The notes under the pieces are model-generated. The model saw nothing but the letters and a program-made list of their open reading frames with translations. It was not told the DNA's origin and did no database searches. A DNA stretch of 64,000 nt, from positions 124,001-188,000 of the forward strand of contig NZ_PVTD01000004.1 of assembly GCF_003003255.1 (NCBI RefSeq), given 5' to 3'. Shown piece by piece: positions 49,254-56,683 of this stretch (its first letter is position 1; each line of letters opens with the position of its first letter). The position numbers were made by a program, and so were the translations under genes. This stretch comes from Aliiruegeria haliotis (GTDB lineage Bacteria > Pseudomonadota > Alphaproteobacteria > Rhodobacterales > Rhodobacteraceae).

Positions 49254-49596
49254 CGATGCCAGGCACCGCGCCGTGCTATCCAAAACACCCTCACCGGTGG
49301 TTTTTTTGATCTCACTTGCGTGACCCGTCGTGCGCCCGGCCCCTTCGGCAGGCACGTCGACAGGATACGACCGCAGCCGCACGGAGTACCGCCTCTCCCT
49401 GACCCTTTCAAAGATGCACTACGAGGAATTCAACCCCGCTCCGCCGCGCGTGATGTGCATTATCGCACAACTGCCCCGAAATTCTTCAGACTTCTGCAAA
49501 AAGATGTCGGTGCCTATCTCCCTTTCATCGAAGGCGCCCACAGCGGTGCCGCCCGAAACCGGAAAAGACACACACACGACACAAAGGACTTTATCG
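49254..49596. other. Upstream region of secreted paralogue B
   Basis: About 343 bases with no supported gene. A T-run at 49305-49311 after a small imperfect hairpin may terminate the regulator. It contains the second Crp-type dyad (49454-49469) and the promoter of paralogue B. Confidence 0.45.
49454..49469. promoter_or_regulatory. Crp-type operator TGTGC-N6-GCACA (copy B)
   Basis: Perfect dyad TGTGC (49454-49458), spacer ATTATC, GCACA (49465-49469). Same as copy A but with a different spacer. The left flank GCGTGA is shared. Its centre is about 135 bases upstream of the ATG at 49597. Confidence 0.65.
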
Positions 49597-50028
49597 ATGC
49601 TTCGCTTTGCTTTGACCACCGCACTGACGCTTTCCCTCGCAGCGCCCGCCTTTGCCAGCAGCCAACTTGCAAATGGTCTGGGTATCGACGCCAGCGACTA
49701 CACCACCGCCGAGATCGCGGCTCTGCGCTCCGCCGTTGCCGATGATGAAACCGCGGCGGCCAACTTCTATCGCAAAAACAACGGCGCATCTTCGGCCGAC
49801 ACCACCGAGCAGGCAATTGCATCGGCGCTGGCCGATGACGACCGCGCCTCGGCCCGCTCGATCAAGGCGTCCGCTTCCGGCGAGACCCTCTCCACCAAGA
49901 GCGTGGGCATTTCCGCCGGTCACCAGCAACTGGCCGACAACCTCGGTGTTGACGCCAACGAATACTCGCTGGCCGAACTCGTGCACCTGAAAGGTGTACG
50001 GTCGAGCGACAACGGCCGGGGCGAGTAA
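49597..50028 (+). CDS. Secreted repeat protein B (paralogue of the gene at 47588)
   Basis: 143 aa. Signal peptide (MLRFALTTALTLSLAAPAFA), N-terminal SSQLANGLGIDASDYTTAEIAALRSA, and C-terminal HQQLADNLGVDANEYSLAELVHLKG, ending SSDNGRGE like paralogue A. The two proteins are alignable over their whole length. It lacks the extra repeat of A in the middle. ACAAAGGAC precedes ATG 49597. Unrecognised family; likely periplasmic or exported. Confidence 0.78.
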   Translation: MLRFALTTALTLSLAAPAFASSQLANGLGIDASDYTTAEIAALRSAVADDETAAANFYRKNNGASSADTTEQAIASALADDDRASARSIKASASGETLSTKSVGISAGHQQLADNLGVDANEYSLAELVHLKGVRSSDNGRGE

Positions 50029-50062
50029 AACTCCGTTGCTGTCCCGGTCCCCTCCCAGCCGG

Positions 50063-50104
50063 GTCGGCATGCCGACGTGATCGCAGCCCCCTTGGCTGCG
50101 ATCA
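50063..50104. repeat. Two adjacent inverted repeats
   Basis: A perfect 14-base palindrome GTCGGCATGCCGAC (50063-50076) is followed by an 11-bp hairpin TGATCGCAGCC / GGCTGCGATCA (50078-50088 / 50094-50104). They lie between paralogue B and its terminator. Function unknown; they could be transcript-stabilising structures. Confidence 0.55.
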
Positions 50105-50136
50105 CCCGCATCAGAACGACCATCGAAATCCCGACA

Positions 50137-50165
50137 CCCCGCCGGACCGCCACCGGCGGGGTTTT
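50137..50165 (+). terminator. Rho-independent terminator after secreted repeat protein B
   Basis: Perfect 9-bp stem CCCCGCCGG (50137-50145) / CCGGCGGGG (50153-50161) with a 7-base loop, followed by TTTT (50162-50165). It separates the secreted protein from the ffh cluster. The rest of the gap to ffh (50166-50432) has no recognisable gene. Confidence 0.85.
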
Positions 50166-50432
50166 CCGTTCCAGGGGCATCGCACGGCATGCCCGGATTC
50201 TCCCTGCCTCCTCCCCCCCACGCTCTGACAATGCGCATCGCCCGTGGCCTTGACTCGCCCGCAGGAGCCGCGTAGACCGCGCGCAACACCCGGAAGTGTA
50301 GGCTTCCGGTCCTTCCCTCGTGGAGGATCGCCACCAGTCAGCGCGTTGCGCCCACTGGTGCGTTTGTGGTTTGCGAACCGGCTTCCTACATGGAAGCCAC
50401 GTGCAGTCAAAGGGCCGAAGGAGGGCCGGGGC

Positions 50433-51941
50433 ATGTTTGAAAATCTGTCAGAACGCCTCGGTGGAGTCTTCGACCGGCTGACCAAGCAGGGCGCTTTGTC
50501 CGAAGACGACGTGAAGACCGCCCTGCGGGAGGTTCGCGTCGCGCTTCTGGAGGCCGACGTCTCCCTGCCCGTCGCCCGTGAGTTCATCAAGGCGGTGCAG
50601 GGCAAGGCCACCGGTGCCGCGGTCACCAAGTCGGTCACGCCCGGCCAGCAGGTGGTCAAGATCGTCCATGACGAACTGGTGCATTTCCTCGCCGGGAGCA
50701 ACGAGACACCCGGCGAACTGAAAGTCGACAGCCCCCCCGCGCCGATCCTCATGGTCGGCCTGCAGGGCTCGGGCAAGACGACCACCACCGCCAAGCTTGC
50801 CAGGCGCCTGACGGAGAGGAACGGCAAGCGGGTGCTGATGGCATCGCTCGACGTCAACCGCCCCGCCGCCATGGAGCAACTGGCGATCCTCGGCACCCAG
50901 GTCGGTGTCGATACCCTGCCGATCATCAAGGGCCAGACGCCGGTGGACATCGCCAGGAGGGCCAAGCAGCAGGCGACGCTGGGTGGTTACGATGTCTACA
51001 TGCTCGACACCGCCGGCCGGTTGTCGATCGACGACCAGTTGATGGCGGAGGTCGAGGCTGTTCGCGATGTCACCACCCCGCGAGAGACGTTGCTGGTGGT
51101 CGATGGCCTGACAGGCCAGGACGCCGTCCACACCGCGGAGAATTTTGACGCGCGCATCGGCATTTCCGGCGTGGTGCTGACCCGGATGGACGGCGACGGC
51201 CGTGGCGGTGCGGCGCTCTCGATGCGCTATGTCACCGGCCAGCCGATCAAGTTCGTCGGCCTGGGCGAAAAGATGGACGCGCTGGAGGAGTTCCACCCTG
51301 AGCGGATCGCCGGACGCATCCTTGGCATGGGCGACATCGTCTCCCTCGTCGAAAAGGCGCAGGAAACGCTGGAGATCGAGCAGGCCGAGCGCATGATGAA
51401 GCGCTTCCAGAAGGGTCAGTTCAACATGAACGATCTGCGCTCGCAGCTTGAGCAGATGCTCAAGATGGGCGGCATGGAGGGCGTCATGGGCATGATGCCC
51501 GGCATGGGCAAGATGAAGAACCAGGTCGCCGACGCCGGGTTCGACGACAGCGTCCTGCGCCGCCAGATCGCGCTCATCAACTCGATGACCAAGAAGGAGC
51601 GCGCCGCACCGCAGATCCTTCAGGCCAGCCGCAAGAAGCGGATCGCCAAGGGTGCGGGGTTGGAAGTCAGCGAGTTGAACAAGCTGCTGAAGATGCACCG
51701 CCAGATGTCGGACATGATGAAGAAGATGGGCAAGAAAGGTCTGCTGAAGCAGGCCATGGCCGGGATGTTCGGCAAGGGTGGCGACATGCCCAAGGAACTC
51801 GCCGGTGCCAATCCCGCGGATCTTGAGAAGGCCGCGAAGGCGCTCGGCAAGATGCCCGGTGGTGTCCCTGGTGGCCTGCCCGGTCTTGGCGGCGGCATGG
51901 GTCTGCCGCCGGGTCTCTCCGGCTTTGGAAAGAAGAAATAG
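50433..51941 (+). CDS. ffh: Signal recognition particle protein Ffh
   Basis: SRP GTPase that targets membrane proteins cotranslationally. 502 aa. N and G domains with GLQGSGKTTTTAKLA, DTAGRL and TRMDGDGRGG. The Met-rich M domain (MEGVMGMMPGMGKMKNQ) is followed by a Gly/Pro-rich tail (GGVPGGLPGLGGGMGLPPG). ATG 50433 follows GGAGGGCCGGGGC. It heads a long plus-strand cluster that ends with rpmE. The SRP RNA gene is not seen here. Confidence 0.97.
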   Translation: MFENLSERLGGVFDRLTKQGALSEDDVKTALREVRVALLEADVSLPVAREFIKAVQGKATGAAVTKSVTPGQQVVKIVHDELVHFLAGSNETPGELKVDSPPAPILMVGLQGSGKTTTTAKLARRLTERNGKRVLMASLDVNRPAAMEQLAILGTQVGVDTLPIIKGQTPVDIARRAKQQATLGGYDVYMLDTAGRLSIDDQLMAEVEAVRDVTTPRETLLVVDGLTGQDAVHTAENFDARIGISGVVLTRMDGDGRGGAALSMRYVTGQPIKFVGLGEKMDALEEFHPERIAGRILGMGDIVSLVEKAQETLEIEQAERMMKRFQKGQFNMNDLRSQLEQMLKMGGMEGVMGMMPGMGKMKNQVADAGFDDSVLRRQIALINSMTKKERAAPQILQASRKKRIAKGAGLEVSELNKLLKMHRQMSDMMKKMGKKGLLKQAMAGMFGKGGDMPKELAGANPADLEKAAKALGKMPGGVPGGLPGLGGGMGLPPGLSGFGKKK

Positions 51942-51945
51942 ATCC

Positions 51946-52473
51946 ATGCGCACCCCGGTCCTTGAAACCTCACGCCTGTTCCTGCGTCGCCCCAACCGTG
52001 CCGATGTCGGCTCCGTCCTTGCGCGCCTGAAACGCGGCGAGACGCATATCGCCAGCGCCCCGTTGTCCGGCGAGGCCGCGCTGGGCCAGGTCGTTCCGAT
52101 CGTCTGCCATTGGGATCTTTGCGGTCTGGGCCTGTTTGCGGTGGTGCCGAAAGGCTGCGACGACCCGATCGGGTTGGCCGGCCCCTGGCACGCCACCGGT
52201 TGGCCGGAGCCGGAACTCGGCTTCCTGTTCTTCGATACTGCCGATGCCGACACGCTTGGCCCCGAAGCCCTGCGCGCAGCGCGCGATTTTGCGGAACGCG
52301 GCGTCGGCTGGAAGGATATCATCTCATACATCGATGCGGAGGATCGCCGCGGCGCCGCCCTGCTCCGCACGACGCAGGCAATCGCCGATCCGTTCTGCGA
52401 TACGCCCGAGGCCGCACTGACCTTCCGCCACCCCGTCCGCCGCAAGACAAACGGCTGGAAGCGCGCGGCGTGA
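51946..52473 (+). CDS. GNAT acetyltransferase 1 (divergent)
   Basis: 175 aa, RimJ/RimL-type GNAT: VLETSRLFLRRPNRADV opens the fold and PEPELGFLFF marks the core. The acetyl-CoA pyrophosphate loop, normally Q/R-x-x-G-x-G/A, reads DADTLGPEALRAA and lacks the GxG pattern. It starts 4 bases after ffh, so it is cotranscribed. It is the most divergent of six tandem GNATs and may bind acetyl-CoA poorly. Confidence 0.8.
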   Translation: MRTPVLETSRLFLRRPNRADVGSVLARLKRGETHIASAPLSGEAALGQVVPIVCHWDLCGLGLFAVVPKGCDDPIGLAGPWHATGWPEPELGFLFFDTADADTLGPEALRAARDFAERGVGWKDIISYIDAEDRRGAALLRTTQAIADPFCDTPEAALTFRHPVRRKTNGWKRAA

Positions 52474-52554
52474 TCCGGACCAGCGGACATATCGCTCCCT
52501 CGCTTTCGAGGGCGAAGCGGACGGGCGTGCCCCGGGCCGCATCGGAGGTGTGTC

Positions 52555-53088
52555 ATGACTGACGCTCCGACATTGAATACCGCACGCCTGATCCTCCGCG
52601 CCCAGCGTGTCGATGACTTCGAGCCCTTCGCGGCGATGCTTGCCACCGACCGATCCAGGTGGATGGGCGGTCCCTGCACCCGCCGGGACAGTTGGTTGTG
52701 GTTCGCGTCCGACTCCGGCGCGTGGAGCCTGATGGGCACCGGCGGCTGGACCATCGAGCGACGCGAGGACGGCGCGGTCCTGGGCCAGATCGGCTGCAAC
52801 AAGCCGGACTTCTTCCCGGAAACCGAGCTGGGCTGGATGCTCTACGAGGGGTTCGAGGGGCGTGGCTATGCCTTCGAGGCCGCCGCCGCCGCCCGCGACT
52901 GGGCCTTCGGCACGCGTGGGTTGCCTACTCTGGTCAGCTACATCAGCCCGGACAACCTCGGCTCGATCAGGCTGGCCGAACGGTTGGGCGCAATCCGCGA
53001 CGATGCAGCCGACCGCCCGGAGCCGGACGACCTCGTCTACCGCCACCCTCACCCTTCGGGCGACGGCGGGATGGAGGCCTACGCATGA
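52555..53088 (+). CDS. GNAT acetyltransferase 2
   Basis: 177 aa RimJ/RimL-type GNAT. N-terminus TLNTARLILRAQRVDDFEPF; core PETELGWMLYEGFEGRGYAFEAAAAARDW, with the acetyl-CoA loop EGRGYAFEA intact. RimJ/RimL enzymes acetylate N-termini of ribosomal proteins, but this copy's target is unknown. It overlaps copy 3 by ATGA. Confidence 0.88.
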   Translation: MTDAPTLNTARLILRAQRVDDFEPFAAMLATDRSRWMGGPCTRRDSWLWFASDSGAWSLMGTGGWTIERREDGAVLGQIGCNKPDFFPETELGWMLYEGFEGRGYAFEAAAAARDWAFGTRGLPTLVSYISPDNLGSIRLAERLGAIRDDAADRPEPDDLVYRHPHPSGDGGMEAYA

Positions 53089-53612
53089 CAACGTTCAACA
53101 TCCCAACGCTCCAGACCGATCGTTTCACGCTGCGCGCCCCGTGCCTGTCGGATTTCGAGGCCTATGCCGCTTTCGGCTCATCGGAGCGCAGTGCGCCCGT
53201 TGGCGGCCCCTTTGACCGTACCACCGCATTCCGGAATCTGTGCGCCCTTGGCGGGCAATGGCAGTTGCGCGGCTATGGTCGCTGGATCGTCGCGGGCAAG
53301 GAGACAGACGCCCCGCTCGGCATCGTCGGCATCTACCACCCCGACGACTGGCCGGAACCAGAGATTGGCTGGACCCTGTTCGAAGAGGCCGAAGGCCGTA
53401 GCGTTGCCTTTGAGGCCGCACAGGCGACCCGCGCCTTTGCCTATGAGACCCTGGGGTGGACGACGCTCGTCAGCCACGTCGCCCCGGACAACACGCGTTC
53501 CGCCGCGCTCGCTCGCCGCATGGGCGCCGAGAAGGAGGGCGTGTTCCAGCACCCAAGTTATGGCCAGTTCGACATCTGGCGGCACCTCTCTCCTGACGAG
53601 GTGGCGGCATGA
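53085..53612 (+). CDS. GNAT acetyltransferase 3 (loop altered)
   Basis: 175 aa. Same fold as its neighbours (TLQTDRFTLRAPCLSDFEAYAAF; PEPEIGWTLFEEAEGRSVAFEAAQATRAF). The acetyl-CoA loop reads EGRSVAFEA, with Ser replacing the second conserved Gly. Start overlaps the end of copy 2 (ATGA) and its end overlaps copy 4 (ATGA). It is probably a paralogue by tandem duplication. Confidence 0.86.
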   Translation: MTTFNIPTLQTDRFTLRAPCLSDFEAYAAFGSSERSAPVGGPFDRTTAFRNLCALGGQWQLRGYGRWIVAGKETDAPLGIVGIYHPDDWPEPEIGWTLFEEAEGRSVAFEAAQATRAFAYETLGWTTLVSHVAPDNTRSAALARRMGAEKEGVFQHPSYGQFDIWRHLSPDEVAA

Positions 53613-54145
53613 CGACGATCACGATCCCCACGCTCGAGACCGAGCGCCTGATCCTTCGCGCCCCGCGCATCGAGGATTTCGACACCTGCCGCACCTTCAT
53701 CACCTCCGAACGTTCGCATTTTGTGGGCGGTCCGGTGGACGATGACAGGCAAGCCTGGCGCGCCTTCGCCCATATCTCCTCGATGTGGCTCCTGCGTGGC
53801 GCCGGGATCTTCGTGCTGGAACGTCGCGACACCGGCACCATCGTCGGCGGCGCCGGTCCCTGGGAGCCGGTGAGCTGGCCCGAGCCCGAACTCAGCTGGG
53901 CCGTCTGGAACCCGTCGGAAGAGGGCAAGGGCTTCATCACCGAAGCGATGAAGCGCATCCTGCCGTGGGTCTGGGACGACCTCGGATGGGAGACCTGCGT
54001 TTCCTATGTTGACCCCGATAACCACCGCTCCGCCGCCGTCGCACGACGGCTGGGCGCGGTGATCGATCCCGATGCCGCCGTACCCGCGGGCGAAGAAGAC
54101 GAGCCACTGCACGTCTGGCGTCACCGAAAGGGGACCCGGGCATGA
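53609..54145 (+). CDS. GNAT acetyltransferase 4
   Basis: 178 aa RimJ/RimL-type GNAT. N-terminus TLETERLILRAPRIEDFDTCRTF; core PEPELSWAVWNPSEEGKGFITEAMKRILP, with the acetyl-CoA loop EGKGFITEA intact. It starts in an ATGA overlap with copy 3 and ends in one with copy 5. The GGP motif after the first helices (FVGGPVDD) is shared by most copies. Confidence 0.88.
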   Translation: MTTITIPTLETERLILRAPRIEDFDTCRTFITSERSHFVGGPVDDDRQAWRAFAHISSMWLLRGAGIFVLERRDTGTIVGGAGPWEPVSWPEPELSWAVWNPSEEGKGFITEAMKRILPWVWDDLGWETCVSYVDPDNHRSAAVARRLGAVIDPDAAVPAGEEDEPLHVWRHRKGTRA

Positions 54146-54660
54146 GTATGAATGTGGTCATCCCGACTGTGGAGACAGAACGCCTGACGCTGCGCGCCTT
54201 TCGCATCGAGGATTTCGAGACCTATGCCGCCTTCTTTGCCTCGGATCGGGCCTGCCACGTCGGTGGGCCGAAGGACCGGCGCGGCGCGTGGGGCGACTTC
54301 ACCAGCGACACGGCCGCTTGGCAGCTTCGCGGAGCCGGAATGTGGGCGGTGGACCACAAGGAGACCGGTGCGCTTGCCGGTTGGGTGGGGATTGTCGAGA
54401 CCGTTTTCTACGAGGAGCCGGAACTGGGCTGGATGCTGACCGAAGCCTTCGAGGGCCAGGGACTCGCCCGGGAAGCGGCGCTGGCTGCTCGCGACTACGC
54501 TCGCGAAAAGCTGGGCCTCGACGGTCTTGTGAGCTTCATCGAGGCCGGCAACACCCGGTCGATCCGACTGGCGGAACGCCTTGGCGCGACGCGCGAGGAG
54601 ACCCGCGACAACGGTCGTGGCCCGTTCCACGTCTATCGTCATCCGAAAGGAGCCGCCTGA
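54142..54660 (+). CDS. GNAT acetyltransferase 5
   Basis: 172 aa RimJ/RimL-type GNAT. TVETERLTLRAFRIEDFETYAAF; core EEPELGWMLTEAFEGQGLAREAALAARDYA with the loop EGQGLAREA intact. It begins in an ATGA overlap with copy 4 and ends with TGATG against copy 6. Sequence is closest to copies 2 and 3. Confidence 0.88.
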   Translation: MSMNVVIPTVETERLTLRAFRIEDFETYAAFFASDRACHVGGPKDRRGAWGDFTSDTAAWQLRGAGMWAVDHKETGALAGWVGIVETVFYEEPELGWMLTEAFEGQGLAREAALAARDYAREKLGLDGLVSFIEAGNTRSIRLAERLGATREETRDNGRGPFHVYRHPKGAA

Positions 54661-55265
54661 TGGGACACCGCGATATCCCCGTGCTGGAAAGCGAGCGCCT
54701 GATCCTCCGTGGGCCCGAGCCCGACGACTACCCGAACTTCCGTTCGACCTTCTCTTCCTACCGCTCGCGTTTCATGGGCGGGCCGCTCAACGCCTACGAG
54801 ATCTGGATGCTCTATGCCGCCGAGATCGGCCATTGGGAGATCCGCGGTTTCGGCATGTGGATGATCCATCTGCGGGATACCGACGAGACACTCGGCATGG
54901 CTGGCGGCTGGTTCCCCCCCAAGTGGCCGGAACGGGAGATCGCCTGGTTCATCTGGCCAGAGGTCGGCGGGCATGGCTACGCGCTGGAGGCCACGCACCT
55001 GGCACGCAAGTACTTCTACGAGCAGGACGGCTGGGACACCGCCGTTTCCTACCTCGACCCCAAGGACCTTGACTCCATCCGGCTCGCCGAACGCCTTGGC
55101 GCGACGAAGGACAAGGAGGCGACGTCGGTCGACGGCAACGACGTGATCTACCGCCACCCGACACCGGAGCAATTGCGTGACGGCCAGTTGCGCGACGGGA
55201 TCGAACTGGAGATCCGCTCCTACTACGACCCGCTCTTCAAGCCGAAAGGATACGCAATTGACTGA
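54660..55265 (+). CDS. GNAT acetyltransferase 6
   Basis: 201 aa. VLESERLILRGPEPDDYPNFRSTF; core PEREIAWFIWPEVGGHGYALEATHLARKYF with the loop GGHGYALEA intact. The C-terminus is about 25 residues longer than the other copies (EIRSYYDPLFKPKGYAID). Its end overlaps the chorismate mutase gene by 8 bases. Confidence 0.87.
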   Translation: MGHRDIPVLESERLILRGPEPDDYPNFRSTFSSYRSRFMGGPLNAYEIWMLYAAEIGHWEIRGFGMWMIHLRDTDETLGMAGGWFPPKWPEREIAWFIWPEVGGHGYALEATHLARKYFYEQDGWDTAVSYLDPKDLDSIRLAERLGATKDKEATSVDGNDVIYRHPTPEQLRDGQLRDGIELEIRSYYDPLFKPKGYAID

Positions 55266-55554
55266 CGCCGTCCACAAGGCCGCCGAGGTGCTCAAGGGGC
55301 ACCGGGAGAGCATAGACAGGCTTGATGCGATCCTCGTCTACACGCTGGGCGAGCGGTTCAAGCACACCCAGGCCGTGGGGAAACTCAAGGCCGAACACGA
55401 CCTTCCCCCGTCCGATCCCACGCGCGAAGCCGCGCAGATCGAACGGCTCGAAGACCTGGCGAGACGGGCCGACCTGGACCCCGATTTCGCCAAGGCTTTC
55501 CTGAACTTCATCATCCAGGAAGTCATCCGACACCACAAGAAACACCAGGAATGA
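55258..55554 (+). CDS. Chorismate mutase (AroQ type)
   Basis: 98 aa all-helical AroQ-type chorismate mutase: the three-helix layout with RESIDRLDAILVYTLGERFKHTQAVGKLK. Converts chorismate to prephenate, the branch point to tyrosine and phenylalanine. TTG 55258 follows AAAGGATACGCAA and gives the usual N-terminus. Its first 8 bases overlap the last GNAT gene. It connects in function to the tyrC/hisC genes at 23-25 kb. Confidence 0.87.
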   Translation: MTDAVHKAAEVLKGHRESIDRLDAILVYTLGERFKHTQAVGKLKAEHDLPPSDPTREAAQIERLEDLARRADLDPDFAKAFLNFIIQEVIRHHKKHQE

Positions 55555-55601
55555 CGGTCGCCTAGCCGACCCCATCAACGCCATTCAAAGGAGAAACACC
55601 A

Positions 55602-55997
55602 ATGGCCATGAAAATCCGTCTCGCCCGTGGCGGCTCCAAGAAGCGCCCCTTCTACTCCATCGTTGCAGCCGACAGCCGCATGCCGCGCGATGGCCGCTTC
55701 ATCGAGAAGCTGGGGACCTACAACCCGCTGCTTCCCAAGGATTCCGAAGACCGCGTGAAAATGGACCTGGAGCGCGTGCAGTACTGGCTCGACCAAGGTG
55801 CCCAGCCGACCGACCGGATCGTCCGCATGCTGGAAGCTGCCGGCGTCCGCGAGAAAGCAGAGCGCAACAACCCCGAGAAGGCCCAGCCCGGCAAGAAAGC
55901 CGTCGAGCGCGCCGAGGAAAAGGCAGCAAAGGCCGCCGAAGCTGCAGAGGCCGCCGAAGCCCCCGCCGAGGAAGCCGAAGAGGCCGCAGCCGAGTAA
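55602..55997 (+). CDS. rpsP: 30S ribosomal protein S16
   Basis: 131 aa. Conserved N-terminus [44 protein letters not shown]. Beyond about residue 80 there is an Ala/Glu-rich, charged tail typical of alphaproteobacterial S16. AAAGGAGAAACACC precedes ATG 55602. Followed by a small ORF and rimM, the usual rpsP-rimM-trmD-rplS order. Confidence 0.96.
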   Translation: MAMKIRLARGGSKKRPFYSIVAADSRMPRDGRFIEKLGTYNPLLPKDSEDRVKMDLERVQYWLDQGAQPTDRIVRMLEAAGVREKAERNNPEKAQPGKKAVERAEEKAAKAAEAAEAAEAPAEEAEEAAAE

Positions 55998-56021
55998 TCG
56001 GCACGGGTCGGTCGCGGGGAT

Positions 56022-56174
56022 ATGCTGCGTCTTGTCATCTGGGGTGGGCTCTTTGCAGCCGGCCTCTGGACCGGCGTCGAGGCACATCGGATCGTCCTTG
56101 ACGACCGTTGCCTCGACGCTGGCGGACGGATTGGCATGCGTGGCGTCTGCGAAGGAGTGACGAGCGATGGTTGA
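56022..56174 (+). CDS. Small conserved ORF between rpsP and rimM
   Basis: 50 aa, too short for a usual ORF filter. ATG 56022 after GGGGATA. Hydrophobic start ([24 protein letters not shown]) and two Cys in DDRCLDAGG and RGVCEG. I recognise similar small proteins of this position and pattern (hydrophobic helix, then DDRCLDAGG) in Rhodobacteraceae. It overlaps rimM by 8 bases. Function unknown; likely membrane-anchored with a periplasmic disulphide. Confidence 0.7.
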   Translation: MLRLVIWGGLFAAGLWTGVEAHRIVLDDRCLDAGGRIGMRGVCEGVTSDG

Positions 56175-56670
56175 TCGCGTGGTCGTCGGCGCAATCGCCG
56201 GCAGTTTCGGCGTCAAGGGAGAGGTGCGGCTCAAGAGCTTCTGCGCCATGCCGGAGGATATCGCGTCCTACGGCACCCTGTATTCCGAAGACGGCGCACG
56301 CAGCTTCACCGTCACACTGACCCGCCCCGTGAAGAACGGCTTTGCGGCGCGTCTGACCGACGTGGCGACGAAAGAGCAGGCGGACGCCCTGAAGGGTGTC
56401 CGCCTGATGGCTGACCGGCATCGCATGCCAGATCTGCCTGACGACGAGTTTTACCACGCCGATCTGATTGGCCTGGAGGTCCGCGACACCGGCGGCACCC
56501 TGCTGGGCACCGTGCGAGCGGTGCAGGAATATGGGGCCGGCGACATGCTGGAGATCCACGGCCCCGGTCTCAAGACCACCGTCCTTCTCCCCTTCACGCG
56601 GGAGGCTGTGCCGACGGTGGATCTCGCGGCTGGCCGGATCGTTGCCGACCCGCCCGAGGGGCTGTTCTGA
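56167..56670 (+). CDS. rimM: Ribosome maturation factor RimM
   Basis: 167 aa. N-terminal RimM barrel ([21 protein letters not shown]) and C-terminal PRC-barrel ([39 protein letters not shown]). It binds S19 and helps 30S head assembly. Standard place between rpsP and trmD. Confidence 0.95.
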   Translation: MVDRVVVGAIAGSFGVKGEVRLKSFCAMPEDIASYGTLYSEDGARSFTVTLTRPVKNGFAARLTDVATKEQADALKGVRLMADRHRMPDLPDDEFYHADLIGLEVRDTGGTLLGTVRAVQEYGAGDMLEIHGPGLKTTVLLPFTREAVPTVDLAAGRIVADPPEGLF

Positions 56671-56683
56671 TGGGACAGGTCTG

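Noticed and set aside
50448-52802. 784-codon minus-strand ORF across ffh and the first GNATs
   Set aside because: Antisense to well-supported genes; composition is a mirror of their codon bias.
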